In this document: positions 36,261 to 43,843 of the stretch, piece after piece
How positions within the stretch are numbered: the stretch's first letter is position 1
Layout of the letters: each line of letters begins with the position of its first letter
NCBI GenBank assembly: GCA_937915925.1
Contig: CALGGM010000007.1
Location: 16,652-80,651, forward strand
DNA length: 64,000 bases
Reading direction: 5' to 3'
From: an uncultured Clostridia bacterium
Lineage (GTDB): Bacteria; Bacillota; Clostridia; Christensenellales; CAG-138
Program-made: the position numbers and the translations under genes
The notes under the pieces: generated by a model
Database searches by the model: none
Seen by the model: only the letters and a program-made list of their open reading frames with translations
Told to the model about the DNA's origin: nothing

Positions 36261-36738
36261 ACGCCCGTTCCTCCTTCTGCTTATCCAGCCACGTCACGCC
36301 TACCGCGAACGCCTGCCATGCGTCAGCTGCGAAGCCGTAGAAAAAGTCCGGCTCCTTCTTCGTGCCTTTGCCGTTCGGCGTCCGGGCAAAGCGGTCAATC
36401 AGCGCTTGCCGAATGTTGGCGTCTTTCGCCTTCGCGCTCCCGCAAAGGTTGATTTTCTCCTCGCCGCGCATGATGATGTTCGTCGGTATGTCGCGCCATG
36501 CAGCCGCTTGATGAAATCGCCCGATCCACACGCAGGTGTCGAAGACGGTTTTACCTGCTGGCATTCCTTTCCCGTAGTGACCGATCATTTCGATCACAAG
36601 GACGTCGTATGCGGATCGCTGCAGTTTATTGAGCAGCTCGTCGTTCGGCAGCTTGCCATGCAGATACAGCTTGCAATCGTCGCGCATCAACACATAGCCG
36701 CTTTCGACGTTTCCCGGATCAATCGCAAAGACTATCAT
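36232..36738 (-). CDS. RuvC-like Holliday junction resolvase
   Basis: A 168-residue protein, start ATG 36738 with GAGGAGA upstream. RNase H-fold acidic residues are visible: Asp in FAIDPGNVESGY (~6), Glu in VLVIEMIG (~49) and Asp in the C-terminal DAWQAFAVG. Phage RuvC relatives resolve branched replication or packaging intermediates. It overlaps a small upstream gene by 20 bases. Confidence 0.8.
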   Translation of the reverse strand: MIVFAIDPGNVESGYVLMRDDCKLYLHGKLPNDELLNKLQRSAYDVLVIEMIGHYGKGMPAGKTVFDTCVWIGRFHQAAAWRDIPTNIIMRGEEKINLCGSAKAKDANIRQALIDRFARTPNGKGTKKEPDFFYGFAADAWQAFAVGVTWLDKQKEERAYGEDHETRP

Positions 36739-36898
36739 CGTCGCTCTCCTCGCCGGGGCGATACCATCCGCAAAGGTCGCCGTCCTCAAACACCAGCCGG
36801 ATTTGGTCGATCTCTACGTATTCGTGCTGCGGTTCCATCTTGAACCTGTCCGACGCCTTTGCTGCTTCGACCAACTCTCCGATCTTTGGTTTAAGCAT
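36719..36898 (-). CDS. 59-residue phage protein
   Basis: A short frame from ATG 36898 (inside the end of the upstream gene, AAGATGCTTAA) to TGA at 36719-36721. The sequence begins MLKPKIGELVEAAKASD and ends with an acidic tail. It fills the only gap in this otherwise gap-free operon, which supports it being real. Function unknown. Confidence 0.55.
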   Translation of the reverse strand: MLKPKIGELVEAAKASDRFKMEPQHEYVEIDQIRLVFEDGDLCGWYRPGEESDDDSLCD

Positions 36899-37229
36899 CT
36901 TTGTTGTTCCCCTCTGCGTTAATTTGTCTGTATCGCTCGATCAAATCCTGCCATTTCTGCACGAGATCGTCCGGCATTCGATAGTCGATTAACTCCATGA
37001 TGAACCTCGTGAAATCATCGTTTACAGGCATATTGCCCTCATAATTCCAGTCGTATAGACGCTCCCGCTTCTCCAACTCCTTCGCTCTCGCGGCTATGAC
37101 GTCGCGGTTCGTTTCGTCCAGCCGCTTTCTGATCTTCTCAACGGCTCGGACGTCATTATTGGCGGATAACAGCTTATCCATCCATTCGTTTACATTGATG
37201 GCTTGCACTTGATTTGCACGGTTGAACAT
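36891..37229 (-). CDS. Helical phage protein, unknown
   Basis: A 112-residue, charged, mostly helical protein (VRAVEKIRKRLDETNRDVI, ARAKELEKRERL). No domain recognised. It lies between a Cys-rich protein and the 59-residue gene. Confidence 0.65.
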   Translation of the reverse strand: MFNRANQVQAINVNEWMDKLLSANNDVRAVEKIRKRLDETNRDVIAARAKELEKRERLYDWNYEGNMPVNDDFTRFIMELIDYRMPDDLVQKWQDLIERYRQINAEGNNKDA

Positions 37230-37232
37230 TGC

Positions 37233-37427
37233 TTATACCTCCACTTTCTGAAATTGTTTCAAAACGCACGACGCACACAGCTGCGAACCGTCCACATCGT
37301 ACAGTTCATCGGCGTAATCGCCGCATTCGTCACATATCAGTTCGATCTCGTCCTCCTTCGGGCACGCGCCGCGAATGCAGCCGATCTCACGAGGACACCC
37401 GACACAGCCGTCAACGTGCCTTATCAC
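37233..37427 (-). CDS. Small zinc-ribbon protein
   Basis: A 64-residue protein with nine cysteines in three clusters (CVGCPREIGC, ICDECG, LCASC). It starts at a GTG overlapping the stop of the helicase-loader gene (GTGA). Probably a structural zinc binder; partner unknown. Confidence 0.65.
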   Translation of the reverse strand: MIRHVDGCVGCPREIGCIRGACPKEDEIELICDECGDYADELYDVDGSQLCASCVLKQFQKVEV

Positions 37428-37957
37428 GCCTCCGCACCTCCTTCAAGCAGGTTCACATTTACCGCAGCTTCCAGCGCCTGCCGAATGCTCTGCGGTATCA
37501 TCTTTCGTTCGACGTCTTTGCGTATCTCGATGTCGTACTGCCGGAGGAACCGCGCCCGCGCTACGGATACGCTCGTTCCATCCTCGCTTATTGCCCACTC
37601 ATGCAGAACGGAGGACGACCCGACGAGACGTCTGCATACGTCCGGCAGCTCCTCGAACCGTTCAGCGCTGTGGTAAGCGCTGTCTTTCAGCGCATACAGC
37701 ACACGCGCCCACGCCTGTTCTGCGGTCTCGCCGATCTCTGCCTTGACGCAGAACCTTCTGATCTCCGCAATCGTCGGCGGGAAATTGTTTGTCGCTGCAT
37801 GGGCGCCGACTGCTTTCTCGGCAAGGTTGTAGTCAATGTCCTGCAGCATTTCATGCCACACATCGCGCATTGCCTCGTCCGCCGCCGCGAAATGCCTGTC
37901 GGTCACATACAGGTTTGTGATTACGCCGAACAGCTTTAGTACCTCTCGCTTCGTCAT
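37424..37957 (-). CDS. Replicative helicase loader/inhibitor-like protein (G39P-like)
   Basis: A 177-residue protein opening MTKREVLKLFGVITNLY. It contains WHEMLQDIDYNLAEKAVGAH and NFPPTIAEIRRFC, the pattern of G39P/helicase-loader proteins in Gram-positive phages. It would bring the host DnaB-type helicase to the phage origin together with the protein encoded just upstream. ATGA overlap with that gene. Confidence 0.8.
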   Translation of the reverse strand: MTKREVLKLFGVITNLYVTDRHFAAADEAMRDVWHEMLQDIDYNLAEKAVGAHAATNNFPPTIAEIRRFCVKAEIGETAEQAWARVLYALKDSAYHSAERFEELPDVCRRLVGSSSVLHEWAISEDGTSVSVARARFLRQYDIEIRKDVERKMIPQSIRQALEAAVNVNLLEGGAEA

Positions 37958-38544
37958 TCGTCTGTCTCCCTATACAGCTGTGCTAAATTGGTGAGCTTGC
38001 TCTTTCGACCGGAAGGCACAGGCGGTTCAACGTCCGGAACCTCGTCATTCCAGCGTTCATTGCGCAGCCATGTATCGGGGTCGGGTTTATAGCCGCGTTG
38101 CCACCGGCTTGATTTTTCCCACGCTGCGATTGCGTCGAGCATGGTCTGTAAGAGCTTATAATCGGGCTTGATTTTACGCCAAAGGTCAACACATCTTTTC
38201 CTGTTCACCTTGACGTTGTACCGCTTCCAAAAGATTTCAAACATATCTTCCGAAGACAGTACCATTGTGCTACTTGTACCTTCCTCCGAAGGTGAATCTG
38301 ATAAGCTATTTATAGTGCTATCTATATGTGCATTTTCGCACAAGATTTGCGCATTTTCGCACAAGCGTTCCCTGTCGATCTCCTTTGCAATGCTCTCAAA
38401 CACGAATCGCTCGTTCCCGCGCAGCCCCTTCGGTTCCTGCGTCTTTGCGTATTCCAGCAAAGCCGTCAATAGCCGACCGCGCTCCGCGTCACCGAGGTTC
38501 TGGATGGCGTCAAGCCAACTCAAACGCATCGTGAATTGTTCCAT
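37954..38544 (-). CDS. DUF6291/DnaD-like replication protein
   Basis: A 196-residue protein with start ATG 38544 (GGAGG four bases upstream; a TTG further up overlaps the ribosome site). It opens TMRLSWLDAIQNLGDAERGRLLTALLEY, typical of DUF6291. A linker and a C-terminal segment with KRCVDLWRKIKPDYKLL and WLRNERW follow, as in phage replication organisers. It probably marks or melts the origin before the helicase loader. Confidence 0.7.
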   Translation of the reverse strand: MEQFTMRLSWLDAIQNLGDAERGRLLTALLEYAKTQEPKGLRGNERFVFESIAKEIDRERLCENAQILCENAHIDSTINSLSDSPSEEGTSSTMVLSSEDMFEIFWKRYNVKVNRKRCVDLWRKIKPDYKLLQTMLDAIAAWEKSSRWQRGYKPDPDTWLRNERWNDEVPDVEPPVPSGRKSKLTNLAQLYRETDE

Positions 38545-38561
38545 TCTGTCCTCCTTCAATC

Positions 38562-38593
38562 ACGGAGGGGCGCTTGCTGCTACGCCCCTCCGT
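38562..38593 (-). terminator. Strong hairpin between ssDNA-binding-like and replication genes
   Basis: acggaggggcg pairs with cgcccctccgt (11 bp, 10-nt loop). There is no T run. It sits in the only real gap of the right-arm operon and may act as a partial terminator or mRNA-processing point that separates recombination from replication genes. Confidence 0.5.
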
Positions 38594-38630
38594 ATGCAAA
38601 CGTCCGATGAAAGGATAGAAAGATCGGACG

Positions 38631-39245
38631 TTATGCGTCGTCGCCGAATGGCGTGTCGTCGGGATCGACGTCGGGAAGATCGTCCGGTGACGGGTCTGTC
38701 AGTCTCTTATACGTTTCGCCCTGTTTAACGCGCTCCTGCACCCAATCCGGCAGCATTGCGAGCTTCGCAAGGCAATCGTCCTCGTCGAGATCGAAGGCGA
38801 GAATAGGCGTCTCTGCAGGCGGAACGGCTATGCCCTTCATAACGCGAGAGATAGAACCAATACTGCTGTACTTATTGCCGGTCTTGCTCGTCTTTTCAAT
38901 GACGGACAAGGAACACACAACATTGAGGATATTCCGCAGGTCGAAACACGCAAGCTCGTCCTCCGTAAACTGCCTGCCGCGCCACGATTCGAGGACGCTG
39001 CGCAGCTTCGCCTTATCGGAGAGGGAAGCCGTGTACGTTGCGGAAATCATGCGGGGCTTGTCCTCGCCGTTCACGGAAATGCGCTCGGAGGGGATCTCAA
39101 ACATGAGCATAACCTGCCGCTGGAACTTTCCGGCAAGCTCGTTCATCTGTTCGCCAAGGTCGATCAGCTGGACGCAGCGGGCGGGATATAAGCCGGCTTC
39201 AAGGGGTGGTGTAGATGATGTAGGTTTTGCGCTGACTGTAAGCAT
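38631..39245 (-). CDS. Phage ssDNA-binding-like protein
   Basis: A 204-residue protein. The pattern EAGLYPARCVQLIDLG, SATYTASLSDKAKLRSVLESWRGR (split) and ...IGSISRVMKGI matches a family found next to recombination genes in Firmicute phages, thought to be an OB-fold ssDNA-binding protein. The very acidic C-terminus (PDVDPDDTPFGDDA) fits SSB-type tails. Function by analogy. Confidence 0.65.
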   Translation of the reverse strand: MLTVSAKPTSSTPPLEAGLYPARCVQLIDLGEQMNELAGKFQRQVMLMFEIPSERISVNGEDKPRMISATYTASLSDKAKLRSVLESWRGRQFTEDELACFDLRNILNVVCSLSVIEKTSKTGNKYSSIGSISRVMKGIAVPPAETPILAFDLDEDDCLAKLAMLPDWVQERVKQGETYKRLTDPSPDDLPDVDPDDTPFGDDA

Positions 39246-39263
39246 TGTAGTTTCTCCTTTGGT

Positions 39264-39782
39264 TTATTTGATTTGTATGTTCTTGTTCTCGCGGACGAAC
39301 GCGCCATCGAACGACGCGCCGCTGTTGATCTCCTTCTTGATCGCCGCCTTGTCAAACTTTCGTTCCGTGACGATCCGCACGAGGTCAAGGCGCCCGGCAG
39401 CTTCGAGACTGCCATACAGCGCATCCTCGTCCGTAACGTCAAGCGCTTTGCTCCGGCTGAACGAAATGCGCGTCCGTTCGTTCTCGAACTTGTCTTGCCC
39501 GATTGCCTGCATATTCGCGGCGACGTATGCCTTCAAGCGCTCGGCGACGTTGCGCTTGTACTTTGCACGGTCGAGCTGGCGCTTTGCCTCCGCCTCGATC
39601 ATGTCCGCCTGTCCGAGCAGGTTCTTGTATAGACAAGCGATATTGTCCACCTTCTCGTCAAATTCCTGCTGGATGCTTTCAAGCGTGTCCGCGATCACAT
39701 CCATGTCCTCGATCTCACCGCTATCCACGATCTCCATGAATGTGCGGTATTTGTCGCTGATCTCGTAGAGCGTCGTTTTCAT
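39264..39782 (-). CDS. Siphovirus Gp157-family protein
   Basis: A 172-residue protein. It has a helical first half (LADTLESIQQEF-like segment, LLGQADMIEAEAKRQLDRA) and a beta-rich end (SRSKALDVTDEDALYG, VTERKFDKAAIKKEI). This is the Gp157 layout, usually beside phage recombination/ssDNA-binding genes as here. Reported links to resistance against other phages exist, but its biochemical role is unclear. Confidence 0.85.
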   Translation of the reverse strand: MKTTLYEISDKYRTFMEIVDSGEIEDMDVIADTLESIQQEFDEKVDNIACLYKNLLGQADMIEAEAKRQLDRAKYKRNVAERLKAYVAANMQAIGQDKFENERTRISFSRSKALDVTDEDALYGSLEAAGRLDLVRIVTERKFDKAAIKKEINSGASFDGAFVRENKNIQIK

Positions 39783-40060
39783 GCGTTTTCTCCTCTACTT
39801 TTCATCGTTTGGTAAATCGGCGGAACAGGTGTTGGTACAGGTATCTGACCTTCACCGATATGCGGATCCGTAATAGGGTCCAAAGAAAGATTACCGAGAT
39901 ATGCGGTAATTGCTTCTCCGGCTACCCTCGAAACATCGGCGGCAAACTGAATATCCGCTGCGGAAACGCCTTGCTCTTGATCTCCGCCATTACTATTGAT
40001 GTCGACAGAGAGCAGCTTCATAGTGCCTTGTGTAACAACGATTTGCAGATAGACATTCAT
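39779..40060 (-). CDS. Small phage protein, unknown
   Basis: A 93-residue protein starting MNVYLQIVVTQGTMKLLSVD. It has a Pro-rich tail (GQIPVPTPVPPIYQTM) and ATGA overlaps on both sides. No family recognised. Confidence 0.6.
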   Translation of the reverse strand: MNVYLQIVVTQGTMKLLSVDINSNGGDQEQGVSAADIQFAADVSRVAGEAITAYLGNLSLDPITDPHIGEGQIPVPTPVPPIYQTMKSRGENA

Positions 40061-40263
40061 CTTTTGATCTCCTCCTTGTTATCTTCATGACATTTCTTAA
40101 TAACTTTCGGAAGGTTATTAAGAAACAGTTTGGCAGCTTCAATGTTGTTTTCACGTAATGTTCGATACAAACCGAAAACGGCATTGAGCGAATCGTTTAC
40201 AAGCTCAGTTGGCTTACCTCGAACTTGACACGACACTTTTTCTTTCACTTTGATTTTTATCAC
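40057..40263 (-). CDS. Small basic phage protein
   Basis: A 68-residue Lys-rich protein (MIKIKVKEKVSCQVRGKPTE) with a helical second half. It is overlapped on both ends. Possibly DNA-binding by charge only. Confidence 0.6.
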   Translation of the reverse strand: MIKIKVKEKVSCQVRGKPTELVNDSLNAVFGLYRTLRENNIEAAKLFLNNLPKVIKKCHEDNKEEIKR

Positions 40264-40505
40264 GCGGCTTCCTCCTTTGTGATGGTATATCGCACGACGC
40301 TTTTAATCGCGCCGGATGCGTCGGTGATCTGTTCACGTGCCTTTCTGACGGTGTAGCCGAGCGCTTTAATGTCGCAGATGCGGCGCGTCGGCGAGAGAAT
40401 GCCGAGCCGATAAACGGCGTCGTAGTTCGTGATGCTGCCGTGCTCCTCTGCGAAGCGCAGCATCTTGCGCACCTGCGTCATGCGCTCGTTAGAAGTCGTC
40501 GCCAT
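40260..40505 (-). CDS. Winged-helix/HTH phage protein
   Basis: An 81-residue protein, start ATG 40505. It has a helix-turn-helix (HGSITNYDAVYRLGILSPTRRICDIK, in part) followed by a beta wing (VRKAREQITDASGAIKSVVRY). This small wHTH family is common in the early region of Firmicute phages. Probably regulates early transcription. Confidence 0.75.
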   Translation of the reverse strand: MATTSNERMTQVRKMLRFAEEHGSITNYDAVYRLGILSPTRRICDIKALGYTVRKAREQITDASGAIKSVVRYTITKEEAA

Positions 40506-40746
40506 CGTCCGCCTCCTGTTTTGCGTCTGTGTTCGCAGAAGGAACGCCGCAAGTGGTGTCAATGACGCTTTGCAGATACCTGTTCTTTCGGCACAGCTCC
40601 GCATTGTCAAACTGCAAGGTGCTGATCGTTTCCTCTTTCTTCGCGAGGACGTCCTGCAGCTTCGTGTACGCGTCCGTGACAAGCTCGATCACGTCCGGAA
40701 GGAGGTCGTTCGGAATTGTGATATGAGTGCTTCCCGTTCTTTTCAT
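40489..40746 (-). CDS. Small coiled-coil phage protein
   Basis: An 85-residue protein with an N-terminal ITIPNDLLPDVIELV segment, a coiled coil (LQDVLAKKEETISTLQFDN) and an acidic tail. It overlaps the next gene by 17 bases. Unknown role. Confidence 0.65.
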   Translation of the reverse strand: MKRTGSTHITIPNDLLPDVIELVTDAYTKLQDVLAKKEETISTLQFDNAELCRKNRYLQSVIDTTCGVPSANTDAKQEADDGDDF

Positions 40747-41018
40747 TTCTTACCTCCAAGATTGCGCACTTTGATCCCATCAAGGATTGCGGTCTGTACA
40801 CGGATGATTGCCTCGTCTGCAATTCGGAGACCGTGTTCCTGTTCATACGTTGCGATCCATTCATCCCGTTCTTTTTCGATCTGCCGGTATTCCTTTTCGC
40901 GCCGGAAATCGTATGCTTCAAGTGCTCTTTTGCGCATCCATTCACGGATTAAAATTGCGCCGCACATGAAAGCGACGGTAAAAATAAGCGCCCCAATCAG
41001 CCGATCAATAAGGTACAT
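40743..41018 (-). CDS. Single-pass membrane phage protein
   Basis: A 91-residue protein with an N-terminal transmembrane segment (LIGALIFTVAFMCGAILI) and a long charged helix after it. Topology suggests a cytoplasmic coiled coil anchored to the membrane. Early expression would fit superinfection exclusion or replication anchoring; neither is shown. Confidence 0.65.
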   Translation of the reverse strand: MYLIDRLIGALIFTVAFMCGAILIREWMRKRALEAYDFRREKEYRQIEKERDEWIATYEQEHGLRIADEAIIRVQTAILDGIKVRNLGGKK

Positions 41019-41035
41019 ACGTTGCTCCTTCCTGC

Positions 41036-41278
41036 TTACGCGCCGAACGCGGTCGGGCGATTGCGCACATTGCGGTCGTATGTCTCTTGACCGATCTTCG
41101 CGCTGTACCCCTTGCGCTCGTTTTTATCAAGGGCATGAGTAAACCCCCGTTTCAATTCACGGTGCACCTTGACGACATTGCATCCAAGTGCTTCTGCGAT
41201 CCTCGGAACAGGGGTATTCGCGTTGTAGAGCTTTTCGATTTTCTTGCGCTCGTCATAAGTGAAAGATGTAACATTCAT
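41036..41278 (-). CDS. IS30-transposase-like HTH protein (no catalytic domain)
   Basis: An 80-residue protein, start ATG 41278 with GGAAAGGA upstream. It closely resembles the N-terminus of the transposase at the opposite prophage end: KIEKLYNANTPVPRIAEALG...KVHRELKRGF aligns with RIERMYNGGMKAPAIARVLR...TIYRELQRGE. Both also share a YS..I or YSPEI segment. It has no DDE domain. It could bind the prophage ends and regulate or assist the transposase, or be an early transcription regulator. It lies 73 bp from the right boundary. Confidence 0.75.
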   Translation of the reverse strand: MNVTSFTYDERKKIEKLYNANTPVPRIAEALGCNVVKVHRELKRGFTHALDKNERKGYSAKIGQETYDRNVRNRPTAFGA

Positions 41279-41339
41279 TCGCGATTCCTTTCCCGACAAA
41301 TCCTCTCGGATTTCGCCGTTTTTTTCTTCGCGTTAAATG

Positions 41340-41351
41340 TTACAACCTACA
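41340..41351 (-). repeat. Right terminal inverted-repeat candidate of the prophage
   Basis: Read inward: tgtaggttgtaa, 9/12 identical to the left end tgaaaattgcaa and directly abutting the 15-bp direct repeat. Confidence 0.4.
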
Positions 41352-41366
41352 CGGGACCGGATTGTC
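41352..41366 (+). repeat. Right prophage boundary repeat (attR or target duplication)
   Basis: Identical 15 bases to 1580-1594. Host promoter sequence for the next gene begins 11 bases further on. Confidence 0.75.
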
Positions 41367-41377
41367 GGGATTTTATA

Positions 41378-41406
41378 TTGCGTAATATAAAATTCTGTGC
41401 TATACT
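41378..41406 (+). promoter_or_regulatory. SigA-type promoter for the secreted-protein cluster
   Basis: TTGCGT (41378-41383), 17-base spacer, TATACT (41401-41406), about 85 bases before the ATG at 41492. Confidence 0.7.
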
Positions 41407-41491
41407 GTTTAAGGTTATGTGACGAAATATGCCTGCTTGCCGGTTTTCTCATGAAACGACGGCGCGGCGGGCGGAAGGGAGGCGTTGCTCG

Positions 41492-43249
41492 ATGAAGAAG
41501 AGAAGCGGGATCGCGCTGCTGACGGTGCTTTGCATGCTGCTCTGCGCGGTGACGGCTCCTGTTTCATTTGCGGACAGCAAGGCTGCCGTTTCCGACGGGT
41601 ACTACCTGATCGGGCGTACAGGCTGGACGGTCGACACGATCCGTTCGGCGGATCGGTTCAGCGAAAATCTGTCGCCGAGCGGCGGCTTCCTGCTCTACAC
41701 GACGCTGAGCGAGGGCGAGCAGATCAAGGTCGTCAAGGTTTCGGGCGGCGAGATCAACGAGTGGTACCCGAGCGAGGCGGGCAGTCCCTATACGGTCGAC
41801 GCCGCCAACGCGGGCGACGTCACGGTTTATTTTCACGAAGTGCCGATGACCGGATGGAAGCTGCTCGACGGGTATCTCAGCATCGCAAAGGAATACAAGA
41901 TCACATGCGTTTCCGGCGGACACGGACGGATCGATACGCTGCCGACGAGCGCGATGGCGCGCGAGACGGTCACCGTGTACGTGGACAGTGAGGAAGGATA
42001 TGAGCTGCATCGCCTGACCCGCGAAAGCAACGGCACGACGACCCCGATCACCAAGAACACATGGGGCGCGTATACGTTTCGGATGCCCAATGACGACGTA
42101 ACGGTTTCCGCGGTGTTCCGCAAGATCGGAAGCGCGTATACGGTCTCCGTTGCGGACGGGATCGAGCACGGCACGGTGACGCCGGCGTATTCGGACGCGC
42201 TGCCGGGCGAAACGGTGTCGATCGCCGTCACGCCCGAGGCGGACTACGCGTTGGGATCGCTTACCGTAAAGAAAGCGAACGGCGAGGCAGTCGCGGTTTC
42301 GGACCTGAGCTTTGTCATGCCGGAATCGAACGTCACGATTTCCGCGACGTTCAAAAGCTTAAAGCCGCAGTTCAGAACGCAGCAGCTCGTGCTGTCGGGA
42401 AGCATCGGCGCGACCTTCTTCCTGGATCTCTCCATGCTGACCGAAGCGGAGCGCGAGAACAGCTATATGGAATTCTCGGTTTCCGGCAGCGGACATTTCA
42501 CCGAAACGGTCGCATTCGACGAGGACAACAAGAACCAGAGCGGACAGTATTACGGATTTACCTGCTACGTCACCTCCATTCAGATGGCGGACACGATTAC
42601 CGCGGTCTATCACTACGGCGACGGACAAACGGTCAGCAAAACATATTCCATTCTTACCTATCTCAAGACATTCGATGCGAATCAGGGTTCGTTTAACGCG
42701 AAGACGGTTCGCCTGATGAAAGCACTTTCGGACTACGGCCATTACATTCAGATCTATCTTTCGGAATCCAATCACTGGACGATCGGATCGGACTATGCCG
42801 ATATGGATCTGTACTATTCCGATTCGTTCGATACCGACACGATCCGCGCGGCAGCGGCGGACTACGCGATGCAGAGGACCGACGATCCGGATATCGAGAA
42901 GATCACGTATTCGCTCGGACTGGACAGCGCAACGGAGGTATATGTGTACTTTAAGCCCGTCAGCGGCTATAAAGGCGGCTTCTCCGCAAAGATCGACGGA
43001 CAGACCGCGGAGGCGATCCTGCTTTCCGACGGACGGTATCTGGTCAGGAGCAGCGGCATTTCCGCGCACCGACTCGGCGATATGATCGAGTTCGTCGCGA
43101 CGACGGACAACGGCAGCATGACCGTCAACGTTTGCCCGCTGTCCTTTGTGAACAGTATTTTGAAGAACAGTCAGAACGCAGCCGCGCAAAACGGCGTATG
43201 CGCATTTTATGCGTATTACGATGCGGCGGCGTATTATAAGAACAATTGA
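41492..43249 (+). CDS. Secreted protein with bacterial-repeat domains and a shared C-terminal domain
   Basis: A 585-residue protein, start ATG 41492 with GGAGG upstream. It has a signal peptide (LLTVLCMLLCAVTAPVSFA). Residues ~130-290 hold two repeats of the 'bacterial repeat' type (EGYELHRLTRESNG..., ending FRMPNDDVTVSAVF and FVMPESNVTISATF). Residues ~291-585 form a domain shared with the protein at 43844-46012: LVLSGSIGATFFLDL, YYGFTCYVTSIQMADTI and ISAHRLGDMIEF. No anchor motif is seen. Probably exported; binding or surface structure likely, enzyme function not evident. Confidence 0.75.
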   Translation: MKKRSGIALLTVLCMLLCAVTAPVSFADSKAAVSDGYYLIGRTGWTVDTIRSADRFSENLSPSGGFLLYTTLSEGEQIKVVKVSGGEINEWYPSEAGSPYTVDAANAGDVTVYFHEVPMTGWKLLDGYLSIAKEYKITCVSGGHGRIDTLPTSAMARETVTVYVDSEEGYELHRLTRESNGTTTPITKNTWGAYTFRMPNDDVTVSAVFRKIGSAYTVSVADGIEHGTVTPAYSDALPGETVSIAVTPEADYALGSLTVKKANGEAVAVSDLSFVMPESNVTISATFKSLKPQFRTQQLVLSGSIGATFFLDLSMLTEAERENSYMEFSVSGSGHFTETVAFDEDNKNQSGQYYGFTCYVTSIQMADTITAVYHYGDGQTVSKTYSILTYLKTFDANQGSFNAKTVRLMKALSDYGHYIQIYLSESNHWTIGSDYADMDLYYSDSFDTDTIRAAAADYAMQRTDDPDIEKITYSLGLDSATEVYVYFKPVSGYKGGFSAKIDGQTAEAILLSDGRYLVRSSGISAHRLGDMIEFVATTDNGSMTVNVCPLSFVNSILKNSQNAAAQNGVCAFYAYYDAAAYYKNN

Positions 43250-43287
43250 CGGAGCGGGGAAGGACCCGATCCGAACGGAGGCGTTAC

Positions 43288-43800
43288 ATGAAACGAGCAG
43301 TCAAATGGGTTAGGATCGCATGGCTATTTGCGCTGTGCGTATGCCTGATCGGTTGTTCGGGCAGCTGCGCAAAGGAGGGACCGGCGGAAGAAGCGCCGGA
43401 ATCGCCTGCGCCGCAGCAGGAGCAGAGCGAGCCGATCGAGATCACCGAGGACGAGGTGGTGACGTTTACCGGCGGCGAGGACGGGGAATCGCGTCCGACG
43501 CTTCCGCCCGAAACCGAAGCGCCCGAAGCGTCCGAGACCCCTGCGCCGACGCAGGCAAACGCGGGCGGCATAGAGGAGTTCGGCGATGATGATCCGACCG
43601 CAGCGCCCACTGCCACGCCGCGAACGACCAACCGCCCCGGCAGCACGCCTACCAAAAAACCGACAACGACGCCGAGACGCACCGCGACCCCGCGTCCGAC
43701 CGCAACGCCGAAGCCCACGGCAACGGCACAGCCCACCGCAACCCCGCGTCCCACCGCGACGCCGGACAACGGCGACATCGTATTGCCCGAACTTCCGTAA
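43288..43800 (+). CDS. Lipoprotein with Pro/Thr-rich repeat tail
   Basis: A 170-residue protein, start ATG 43288 with GGAGG upstream. Lipobox LIGCSG, then an acidic stretch, then a low-complexity tail built on TPRPTATPKPTAT-type repeats. No folded domain is visible. Probably a cell-envelope spacer or decoy for glycosylation; it sits between two secreted paralogues and may be co-transcribed with them. Confidence 0.65.
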   Translation: MKRAVKWVRIAWLFALCVCLIGCSGSCAKEGPAEEAPESPAPQQEQSEPIEITEDEVVTFTGGEDGESRPTLPPETEAPEASETPAPTQANAGGIEEFGDDDPTAAPTATPRTTNRPGSTPTKKPTTTPRRTATPRPTATPKPTATAQPTATPRPTATPDNGDIVLPELP

Positions 43801-43843
43801 TGGATTTTCAATAAAAAACTAAAGGATAGGAGAAGAATCATTG

